DNA from: Acidimicrobiia bacterium
Lineage (GTDB): Bacteria; Actinomycetota; Acidimicrobiia; Spongiisociales; UBA5794
Assembly (NCBI GenBank): GCA_030066755.1
Contig: JASJAX010000032.1
Coordinates: 1 to 34,642 of the forward strand
DNA: 34,642 nt
Reading direction: 5' to 3'
Part shown: one piece after another, positions 8,073 to 16,700 of the stretch
Position numbering within the stretch: the stretch's first letter is position 1
How the letters are laid out: each line of letters opens with the position of its first letter
Made by a program: the position numbers and the translations under genes
Notes under the pieces: generated by a model
What the model saw: only the letters and a program-made list of their open reading frames with translations
Database searches by the model: none
What the model was told of the DNA's origin: nothing

Positions 8073-8100
8073 CTGGCTACTGGCTACTGGCTACTGGCTA
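8073..8100. repeat. 7-bp tandem repeat, four perfect CTGGCTA units
   Basis: Four uninterrupted copies of CTGGCTA end 11 bases before ATG 8112 of the cyclic-nucleotide-binding gene. The same unit in the same orientation returns at 8746-8794 on the other side of that gene. On the plus strand the repeat has no stop in any frame (it reads Leu-Ala-Thr-Gly-Tyr-Trp-Leu); on the minus strand it hits TAG in every frame within 21 bases. Confidence 0.9.
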
Positions 8101-8111
8101 CTCTCCCTCCC

Positions 8112-8582
8112 ATGACCGACACCATCACGCGTGAGCGGATTCGCCAGATGCTTGGTGCGCACGCCTTCACCAAGGGTCTGCCGGAAACCGAAATCGACTC
8201 GCTCGCTGAGTTGGCCTCCCTGCGCGAGTTCGAGGCGGGAGAGACGATCTTCGAGGCAGGTGCCGACGCCGACACGTTCTACCTGATCCGGTCGGGTTTG
8301 GTTGCGCTCGATGTCGAGACCGGCCGGGTTGTGCCACGGACGATCCAACAGATCGCCGAAGGGACGGCCTTGGGGTGGTCGTGGCTGCTTCCGCCCTTTG
8401 TATGGCAGTTCGCCGCTGTGGCCCGGTCGCCGGTGCGGACCATCTGTTTCAACGCCTCCGAGCTACGGGCGCACTTCGAGGCGAACCCCACCTGCGGCTA
8501 CCACGTGCTCGCCAAGGTCGCTGAAGTCATGGCCGACCGTCTCCACGCAACCCGCCGCCAGCTCGTCAACATCGTCGGCTAG
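8112..8582 (+). CDS. stand-alone cyclic nucleotide-binding domain protein
   Basis: The 156-residue protein is a single Crp/cNMP-binding-type beta-roll: LREFEAGETIFEAGADADTFYLIRSGLVAL is the characteristic opening (residues about 33-62), and a C-terminal helix ends at HATRRQLVNIVG. No helix-turn-helix follows, so it is not a Crp-type DNA-binding regulator. It may bind cAMP or another ligand and act through protein contact. The phosphate-binding cassette (usually with Arg-Ala/Ser) is not obvious, so nucleotide binding is uncertain. ATG 8112 is chosen; an upstream in-frame ATG at 8052 would add 20 residues encoded mainly by the heptamer repeat, which looks like non-coding DNA. Confidence 0.75.
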   Translation: MTDTITRERIRQMLGAHAFTKGLPETEIDSLAELASLREFEAGETIFEAGADADTFYLIRSGLVALDVETGRVVPRTIQQIAEGTALGWSWLLPPFVWQFAAVARSPVRTICFNASELRAHFEANPTCGYHVLAKVAEVMADRLHATRRQLVNIVG

Positions 8583-8593
8583 GTCGCTGCGCT

Positions 8594-8710
8594 CCAGATC
8601 GCGGCGGGCCTTCGGCCCTTGCTTCCAGATGCCAGATCGCGGCGGGCCTTCGGCCCTTGCTTCCAGATGCCAGATCGCGGCGGGCCTTCGGCCCTTGCTT
8701 CCAGATGCCA
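8594..8710. repeat. three tandem copies of a 38-bp hairpin repeat
   Basis: Units begin at 8595, 8633 and 8671 (CAGATCGCGG...) with a 38-bp period and near-perfect identity. Each contains GGGCCTTCGGCCC, a 5-bp GC stem closing a short TTC loop, followed by TTGCTT. The unit junction CCAGATGCCAGAT is itself a heptamer duplication (opposite strand CTGGCAT). The array lies between two convergent genes, so a role as serial bidirectional terminator is plausible. Confidence 0.9.
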
Positions 8711-8745
8711 GACGTTGCCGAGCCGTTAGCTCGTGCGGTAACGCT

Positions 8746-8794
8746 CTGGCTACTGGCTACTGGCTACTGGCTACTGGCTACTGGCTACTGGCTT
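8746..8794. repeat. 7-bp tandem repeat, six CTGGCTA units plus one variant
   Basis: Six perfect CTGGCTA copies (8746-8787) are followed by CTGGCTT. The array overlaps the 3' end of the acyl-CoA dehydrogenase gene: its last three codons and its TAG stop (8780-8778) fall inside the repeat. The same unit in the same orientation lies upstream of the cyclic-nucleotide-binding gene. Confidence 0.92.
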
Positions 8795-9962
8795 CCCTCA
8801 GCATCTCCCGCGCAATGATCAGCCGCTGAATCTCGGACGTGCCTTCGTACAGGCGGAACAGACGGACGTCTCGGTAGAGGCGGGCAACGGCGTAGTCGGT
8901 GATGTAGCCGGCACCACCGTGGATCTGAACGGCTCGGTCGGCAACGCGCCCAACCATCTCCGATGCGAACAGCTTGCAGCTGGATGCATCCATTGTCACG
9001 TCCTCGCCGGCGTCTCGCCGTCTCGCGGCATCGACCACCATGGAGCGCGCCGCATACGACTCGGTGCGGCTGTCGGCCAGCATCGCCTGGATCAGCTGGT
9101 GATCGGCGATGGGGACTCCGAACTGAACCCGGCCAGTGGCGAAGTCCAGCGCTTCGGCGAGCAGCCGCTCCGCAACCCCGACGCACACGGCGGCGATGTG
9201 GAGCCGACCGCGATCGAGGACCTTCATCGCGGTTCGGAAACCCTGACCCCGTCGGTCGGGACCCCCGATGATCGCATCGGCGGGCAATCGCACGTCCCTG
9301 AGCACCACGTCGGCGACGTGGCTGCCGTGCTGGCCCAACTTGCTCTCGGCCGACCCGACCTCGAGGCCCGGAGTGTCTCCAGGCACGAGGAAGGCCGAGA
9401 TACCCCGCGCACCGGGGACGTCGGCCTCGGTACGGGCCATCACGGTGAATAGTCCGGCGGACGGGGCGTTGGTGATGTAGCGCTTGGTTCCGTTGAGCAC
9501 GAAGCCGTCACCATCCGCCACGGCCAACGTGCGCAACGAGGCGGCATCGGATCCCGAGTCGGGCTCGGTCAGGGCAAACGACCCGACGACCTCGCCACGT
9601 GCCAGCCGGGGGAGCCATTCCTGCTTCTGCGCTTCCGTCCCGTCGATGACGATCCCCTGTGATCCGATCCCGTTGTTGGTACCGATGAGGGATCGGAATG
9701 CGGGCGCCGCCCAGCCGAGGGCGATCGCAACGTGCATCTCTTCCTCGGCAGTGAGGCCGAAGCCGCCGTACTCCTCAGGGATCGTCATCCCGTAGAGACC
9801 GAGACGCGCCATCTCGTCGAGCACGGATTGAGGGATCTGATCCTCGGCGTCGACTTGCTCCTCGAGCGGCACCAGCTGTTCGCGCACGAAGCGCGAGACG
9901 GTATCCACCATCGAGTCGAGCATCGCCTGATCACGGATCATGGCCGCAATGTACCGGGCCAC
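8778..9962 (-). CDS. acyl-CoA dehydrogenase
   Basis: The 394-residue protein has the full family length and layout: an N-terminal helical domain, then FALTEPDSGSDAASLRT (FAD/substrate contacts), KRYITNAPSAG, a beta domain, and a C-terminal helical domain with QFGVPIADHQLIQ, QIHGGAGYITDYAVARLYRDVR and YEGTSEIQ. Glu373 in YEGT is the expected catalytic base of the short/medium-chain type. It oxidises an acyl-CoA to the 2-enoyl-CoA with FAD, passing electrons to an electron transfer flavoprotein; chain length cannot be read from sequence alone. The start is taken as GTG 9962, with ATG 9941 as an alternative; no strong ribosome binding site is visible. The C terminus (EASSQ) runs into the heptamer array. 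Confidence 0.92.
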   Translation of the reverse strand: MARYIAAMIRDQAMLDSMVDTVSRFVREQLVPLEEQVDAEDQIPQSVLDEMARLGLYGMTIPEEYGGFGLTAEEEMHVAIALGWAAPAFRSLIGTNNGIGSQGIVIDGTEAQKQEWLPRLARGEVVGSFALTEPDSGSDAASLRTLAVADGDGFVLNGTKRYITNAPSAGLFTVMARTEADVPGARGISAFLVPGDTPGLEVGSAESKLGQHGSHVADVVLRDVRLPADAIIGGPDRRGQGFRTAMKVLDRGRLHIAAVCVGVAERLLAEALDFATGRVQFGVPIADHQLIQAMLADSRTESYAARSMVVDAARRRDAGEDVTMDASSCKLFASEMVGRVADRAVQIHGGAGYITDYAVARLYRDVRLFRLYEGTSEIQRLIIAREMLREASSQ

Positions 9963-9989
9963 CGTTCACCACGCGGAGACGCTTAGGAC

Positions 9990-10017
9990 CTGAGACTTGA
10001 GACCTGAGACCTGCGAC
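9990..10017. repeat. degenerate 7-bp tandem repeat (CTGAGAC)
   Basis: Four consecutive 7-mers are present: CTGAGAC, TTGAGAC, CTGAGAC and CTGCGAC. They lie between the acyl-CoA dehydrogenase start and the end of giant protein A. The spacing and CTGR core match the other heptamer arrays in this window. Confidence 0.75.
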
Positions 10018-10019
10018 GC

Positions 10020-10046
10020 CTGAGTTCGAGTTTCACTCGAACTCAG
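10020..10046 (-). terminator. 11-bp stem hairpin downstream of giant protein A
   Basis: CTGAGTTCGAG (10020-10030) and CTCGAACTCAG (10036-10046) are perfect inverted repeats around a 5-base loop, 24 bases past the stop of the giant gene. No T tract follows in either direction, so it may be a 3'-end stabiliser or a non-canonical terminator. Confidence 0.5.
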
Positions 10047-10069
10047 TACGTGAGGCCTGCGGCGTCACG

Positions 10070-10735
10070 CTACGCATCCACCCCCAACCCCACCACATAC
10101 GGCTTGTCCTTCACGTACTCGAAGAACACGAGCCAGGGTCGGCCGGCGGCATCGGGTTCGAGACTCAGGTAGAGGAAGTTGCGGCACTCGGTCGGCAGCA
10201 GTGCGGTTGCCGAGTGCGGAGTCTGGGGTGAGATGTGTGGGGTTGCTCGGTGCGCGGAGAGGAATGGCTCGCTGATCTCCCGGCGGAACATGCTCATCCC
10301 CTCGGTCTGGCTCGCGCCGCCGGCCAGTTCGAGGATCTCGTCCTTCGTGTATCGGATGACTCCGCCGCCGAGCGCAACGACCAGTCCGCGGGGGCTGATC
10401 ACTTTGTTGAGGCTTCCCTTGCGATCGAAGCCCGCCGCGAGCTTGCTGAGGAGCTCGACGGGCCGTCGATCGTTCATGAAGGACTCGAGGTCGCGCTCGA
10501 CCATCAGGTTCATGGACGGCACCCATCCCTTGCCTGCCGGGGTCTCGATCTGCATCCACGACAGGCCGTCCGACTGTCGCGTCCGCCCGGTGGCGTCGAC
10601 ACCACGCACGGCAGGCAGATCGCGATAGATCACCGGAGCATGCTCCAAGGGCTCGGGGCGGACCTCGAGGTTGTCTTCACGACCGAGCAGCACCGCTGCG
10701 AAGGTGTGGCGGCGGGTCCCGCCGAGGAACGGTGT
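10070..10735 (-). other. conserved C-terminal tail of giant A (SH3-like plus unknown domain)
   Basis: After the last transmembrane helix comes a charged stop-transfer (THTPFLGGTRRH), which predicts an inside tail of about 220 residues. Its first half has an SH3b-like pattern (RPEPLEHAPVIYRDLPAVRG, then LSWMQIETPAGKGWVPS). The second half, with LLSKLAAGFDRKGSL, GLVVALGGGVIRYTKDEIL, ECRNFLYLSLEP and WLVFFEYVKDKPYVVGLG, matches nothing I recognise. The same tail ends giant B with most residues conserved. Bacterial SH3b domains usually act outside the cell, so an inside location would be unusual. Confidence 0.6.
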
Positions 10736-13700
10736 GTGGGTGATCCTTGCGAACACGTACATGGCGAGGATCATGATGAAGAGGAGGAAGAGCGGCAGTT
10801 CGAGGGCGTCGATCGTCTGGAAGAACGCCTCAGTCATCAGTGTGACCGTTGCGACCACGAAGCTTCCCTGCGGAGCGGTCTCGCCGTCGATCTGCGGCGC
10901 CGCGAGAGGAGGACTCGGCACCGCGGGGATTCCGATCTCAGCGCCGCGCTCGATAGCGACGCCGAGGACGGTGTCGGTGAGCACGATCGTGAGTTCGGCC
11001 GATGCGTAGCCTCCGTTGCCGTCGGTGATGGTGTAGAGGATCGTGTCGGCCCCGACGAAGCCGTTGTCGGGGTCATAGGCGATGAGTTCGCCGTTGACGA
11101 TCCGCGCCGTTCCGTGCTGAGGCGGGCTGATCGACCAGATCGTGATGGGGTCTTCCTCGACGTCGTCGTCGTTCTTGATCACGTCGATGAGGTGCTCGCC
11201 GTGATCATCGAACCATCGGCGATCTGGGTTGGCGACCGGAGGATCGTTGAGGGGGAGCACAGTGATCGTGATCACTCCGTCGTCGGTTTCCCCGCCAGGA
11301 TCGGACACGGTGTAGTCGATCGTGATCTCACCGGAGAACTCGGGCGGCGGGGTGAACTCGATCAGGCCGTCGTCGAGCAGGAGCACGGAGCCGGCCGACG
11401 GAGAGGCGTCGGTCAGGTTGAGCACGTCACCGTCTGCGTCCTCGTCGTTGAGGAGCGGCGAGAGCACCACGACGGAGTCCTCGTAGATCTCCTCGGTGTC
11501 GTCGACGGCAACGGGTGGACGGTTGACGATTCGGATCGTCACGGTCCCGGTGGCCGCGGCGCCACGCTCGTCCACTGCGTCGTAGGTGAACCGTACGACG
11601 GGCACGTACACCTCGCCGGGGATGAACGTGAACGATCCGTCGTCGAGGAAGCTCAGCGATCCTTCGTCCGGCCAGGTGCGAATCCTTGCGGTCATGGAAT
11701 GACCCTGAGTGTCCGTGTCATTGGCGAGCACGCCCGGTGCGGGTACCTGGAGCGGCTGCGTCCAGAACACTTTGTAGGAGTCGTTGGCGACGTTGGGTGC
11801 GGAGTTGTACACGCCGGGCACGACGGTCCAACCGAACGTCGTCGTCCCCAGCCCACCCGCTCCGTCGGTCACCGTCACCACCGTCGTGTAGGTCCCGACG
11901 GTCCCGACGGCGACGACGCCGCTGATCTCGCCCGTGGCGCTATCGATTGCCAGGCCGGCAGGAAGCCCGACTGCGGTCCATGTGAGGGTGTTGGCCGGAA
12001 GGTCCGGATCGGTTGCCGCAACGAAGAGGGTGATGCCGTCACCTTCTGCTTGAACTTGGTCGGCGATCGCGGACACGACCGGATCGCGGTTCACCTCATC
12101 GACGGTGATGCTCACCGCCGTCGTCGACATGGCTCCTCCGGGGTCGCTCACCGCTACGTCGAAGGTGTAGGTCCCCGGACCCTGTGCTTCCGTCGGGGTC
12201 CAGGTGAACGCTCCGGTTGCGGGGTCGATCGATGCTCCGGCCGGGGCGCTGCTCAGCGAGAACGTGAGAGGTTCGATGGGGATATCCACGTCGACCGCAG
12301 TAGCCGTGAACGCGATCAGTGTCTCCTCAGCAGCGGTGATCGCCGCCACCGGATCGATCACCGGACCGGAGTTCTGCTCGGTGACGGTGACCGTGATGGT
12401 CTCGGCGTCGCTCCGCACGGGGGTGCCATCATCTTCGACGATGACGTCGAACGTGTATGTCGCCGGGCCTTGGGCCTCGGTCGGAGTCCAGGTGAACCCA
12501 CCGGCGGGGGAGATCGTGGCACCGGCCGGCGCACCGCTGAGTCGGAACGTCAATGCGTCGGCGGTGTCGACGTCCGAAGCGGTGGCCGTGAAGACGAGCG
12601 CCGAACCCTCGACCACGGTCTGGTTGCCGATCGGGTCGAGCGTCGGAGCGTCGTTCACCGGTGCCACGGTCATGGTGACGGCGGCAGCGCTGGGCGCCGT
12701 GCCGTCCGTGATCGTCACAGTGAAGGTATCGGTCCCATGCCAGTCCGGATCGGGCGTGTAGGTCACGTCCGTTCCGTTGTTGACGACCGTCCCGTTGGGA
12801 GGTTGGGTCACGGCCAGGATCGAGAGCGAGTCGCCGTCGGGGTCGCTGTCGTTGGCCAGTACGTCAACGGTCAGCGGGGTGTCCTCGTTCGTCGCGGCGG
12901 CGTCCGGGAGCGCAATGGGGCTGCGATTGGTATTGGCGACGGTCCAGGTGAACGCAACCACGTCCTGGAGTGGGGGGCTCCCGTCGTCGGTAGCAGTGAC
13001 GGTCACCGAGAACGGCGACGAGGCGGATGCGTCGTAGTCGATGGTGCCGGTGATCTGCCCGGTTGCCGGGTTGATAGTGAGGCCGCCGGGAAGGCCGGAG
13101 GCCGACCACGTGATCGTGTTGGCGGGCAGATCGGGGTCGGCCACGGCTACCGCGAGGATGACGGCATCGCCCTCGGCGTTCGCCTGATCGCCCGGGTTCG
13201 TCACCACCGGCGGCAAGTTCGCCTCGGCAACGGAAACCGTGATCGTCTCGGTGTCGGTCAGGGTGCCGGGACTGTCGTCCGTAACGATCACATCGAAGGT
13301 GTAGCTGCCCGGCCCTTGGGTCTCGGTCGGAGTCCAGGTGAACGCACCGCCGGCGGTGATCGAGGCTCCGGCCGGCTCGCCGCTGAGACTGAACGTCAAG
13401 GTGTCGCCGGAGTCTGGGTCGGATGCGGTAGCGACGAACCCCAGGAGGGTCCCTTCATCCACGCTCTGGCCCCCGATCGGGTCGAGCACCGGCGGGTCGG
13501 CAGTCGTCGTGACGGTGATCGTAACGGTTGCCGTGTTCGAGAGCAGTCCTCCGTCGAACGCCCGATAGGTGAAGGTGTCGGTGCCGTTGAAGTCGGGCAG
13601 CGGTGTGTAGTAGAAGGACCCGTCCGGGTTCAATGTGAACGACTGTGCGCTGCCCGGGGGAGCGACGAGCGTTGCCGTGAGGCCCCCGGAATCGATGTCC

Positions 13701-16700
13701 GTGTCGTTGCCGAGCACTCCCGGTGCGGCGACCGTCAGGGGCGTGTCCTCGAGGGTGCCGTAGGCATCGTCGACCGCCGTCGGTGGGTCGTTGACGGGGT
13801 CGACGGTGATGGTGAACACGACCGGTGGGCTCGTGTCGTCGCCTCCGTTGGCGGTTCCGCCGTCGTCGGAGAGTTCGATCGTGATGTCGGCGGAACCGTT
13901 GGCGTCGGCGGCCGGGGTGAAGGTCAGCGTGCCGCCCGGGGTGACGGCTGGGGTCACGGCGAACAGTCCGGGGTTGGTGTTGTTGGTGACCGTGAACGTG
14001 AGGTTCTGCGTGACTTCGTCTGCAGGCCCGGTGCTGATGCCCGACGCCCAGAGCGCGAGATAGGCGCCGGAGTCTTCGAGCACGGCGACGTTGCCACCGG
14101 TGATGAAGCCAGGTTCGTCGTTCACCGGAGCCACAGTGATGGTGACCGTTGCGGTATCGAACTCGCCGTTGCCGTCGGTGATCGTGTAGGTGAACGTATC
14201 TATGCCGTTCCAGTCGGGGTCCGGGTCGTAGGTGACATCGGTGCCGTTGTTGGTGACGGTGCCGTTTGCCCCTTGCGTGACACTGTCCACGGTCAGCCCA
14301 TCGAGATCGATGTCCGAGTCGTTGGCCAACACATCGACGAATGCGGCAGTGTCCTCGAGGGTGGTGTCGGCGTCGTCGACCGCCGTCGGTGGGTCGTTGA
14401 CCGGGTCGACGGTGATCGTGAACACGACCGGCGGGGAGGTGTCGTCCCCGCCGTTGGCGGTGCCGCCATCGTCGGAGAGTTCGAGGGTGATGTCGGCAGA
14501 GCCGTTGGCGTTGGCTGCTGGGGTGAATGTCAGGGTGCCGCCTGGGGTGACGGCTGGGGTCACGGCGAACAGTCCGGGGTTGGTGTTGTTGGTGACGTTG
14601 AAGGTGAGGTTCTGCGTGACTTCATTGGCAGGCCCGGTGCTGATGCCCGACGCCCAGAGGGCGAGGTACGGGCCGGAGTCCTCCAGCACGGTGACGTCAC
14701 CGCCGGTAGTGAACCCGGGTTCGTCATTGACGGGGTCGACGGTGATGGTGAACACGACCGGGGCGGAGGTGTCGTCGCCGCCGTTGGCGACTCCGCCGTC
14801 GTCGGACAGGTCGACGGTGATGTCGGCAGAACCGAATTGGTCGGCCGCAGGCGTGAACGACAACGTCCCACCACTGGTGACTACCGGCCCTGCGGCGAAC
14901 AGCCCGGGGTTGGTGTTGTTGGTGACGCTGAACGTGAGGGCCTGTCCCGCTTCGTCGGCCGGTCCGGCGGTCAAACCACTCGCCCACCCGCCGAGGTAGG
15001 CCCCGGAGTCCTCGAGCACCGTGACGTCACCACCCGTCGTGAAGCCGGGCTCGTCGTTCACAGCCGTGACAGTGATCGTCACCGTGGCCGTACCCGAGAA
15101 GAGCGTGCCGTCATAGGCCCGATAGGTGAAGGTGTCGATCCCGTTGAAGTCGGCAAGTGGTGTGTAGTCGAACGAACCGTCCGGGTTCAACGTGAACGAC
15201 TGTGCGCTCCCCGGAGATGCCACGAGCGTGGCGGTCATCGGATCCAGCTCAGCATCGGAGTCGTTGCCCAGAACCCCCGGCGCAGCAACCGAGAGCGGTG
15301 TGTCCTCCAATGTGCCGTAGGCGTCGTCGTTGGCAGTCGGCGGTGTCTGCGGCCGGACGGTGTGCTCGGCCGAGAACTCCGACGTCGAGCCATAGCCACC
15401 ACCTAGGTCCTCGGTCGTCGTAGCGGTGAGCACGTCCCCGGCGGCGCCGCTGTAGGTGGTCGTGTAGGAAGCGGAACCACCGGGGTGGGCGACGACGGAG
15501 TACGAGTGAACCAGTTGCTCCCCCTCTCCGTACCCGGATGGGTCGGCGCCTGAGGGGTTGGAGAAGAACTCGATGCGGTAATTACCAGCAGGCACGTCGA
15601 GGTCGAAGTCGACGGTGACGGTTCCTGCGATCTCCCGGGCCTCAGTGATGGCGGGGAAGTTGCGCAGGTCGTTCGAGCCCGGGAGCGTGTCGCCCGGGTC
15701 GTTCGGGGTGACGCCGTCCAAGTCGAGGTCGATCCCGAGGTCGCCGTTTTCGTAAATGGCGTTTCCGATGATGGCGTTGTCGATGGCCGCCGCGCCCATT
15801 GCGACGATGCCGTAAAAGCCGTTGCCTGCGATGACATTGCCCTCTCCGGGGTTCGTACCGCCGACAAGCCAGCCTGGTGAGTTGCTCAGGAAGATCGCTC
15901 CGCGGGTCGGACCCTCGTAGCCGTTGGGGATCGGGTTCGTGAGCGCGCGGTCGAGGCCCATGACGTTGTTCTGGATGACGTTGTTGGCCGAGTCCGGTCC
16001 CCAGGCATAGATGGCGTACCACGAGTTCCCGGAGATGAGGTTGCCGGTCGCAGCGGTGCCGATGGTTGTGTCACCGGTGTCGAGCAGATAGACACCGATC
16101 TGCTGGTCGTTGACACCGTCGAACGACACGGTGGTGAGGCCGGTGCGGTCGGCGCCGATGTAGTTGTTGAGGATTTGCGTGCCGCCTGCGTTGATGACAG
16201 CTCCGTCGGACCAGTCGTCGATCGTGATCCCTCGCTGGCGGTTCCCGGAGACGATGTTGCGGTCCCCGCCACCCGGTCCGCCGATGACGTTGTTTGCGGA
16301 TTGGTCGATGAGGATGCCCTCGTCGGTGTTGCCAACGGACCCAGTGACACCATCGACGCCGGTTCCGATGTAGTTCCCGGCGATCGTGTTGCCATCGCCT
16401 CCGACCAGGGCGATCCCCGTGACGAACCGGTTGATGATGAAGCCCCGAATCTCGGCGTTGCCACCGGTGACATTGAGCCCGATCCCGCCGGCGAGCGATC
16501 CATCGAGTTCGATCTCGGGACCGAGATCGTTGACGAAGTAGCCCTGCCCCGTTGCGTAGCTGGCCTGGGTCGTAGCGTCGATGATCACGCCGGTGGCGGA
16601 GATCGTGGTGAGGGATGCGGCGGGCCGGATCCTCCAGTAGCTCGCGCCGGCACCGAGGTTCTGATAGCCACCGTCGGTGTCGGGAATGGCGAACTCGATC

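Larger units (their letters stand above)
7848..8111. other. intergenic region with palindrome and heptamer repeats
   Basis: No gene is seen between the divergently placed VIT1-like gene and the cyclic-nucleotide-binding gene. The stretch holds a 16-bp direct repeat GAGGTCGAGTCGCCAG (about 7926 and 7998), a perfect palindrome CCTCAGCTGAGG at 7990-8001, and two 7-bp tandem arrays (8006-8033 and 8073-8100). Confidence 0.5.

Noticed and set aside
8052-8111. Upstream start adding a GYWLLAT extension to the cyclic-nucleotide-binding protein
   Set aside because: The extension is encoded mainly by the intergenic heptamer array, and the conserved fold begins after ATG 8112; kept only as a possible phase-variation idea.
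8594-8794. A CRISPR array, because of regular repeats
   Set aside because: The 38-bp units are directly adjacent without unique spacers and the 7-bp units are simple tandem repeats; no cas genes are present.
10235-15406. A 1723-codon open frame on the plus strand, antisense to giant protein A
   Set aside because: Its product is Arg/Val/Gly/Asp-rich with no recognisable domain, and it mirrors the repeat structure of the sense gene. High-GC repetitive DNA with few TA-containing codons leaves long antisense frames open by chance.
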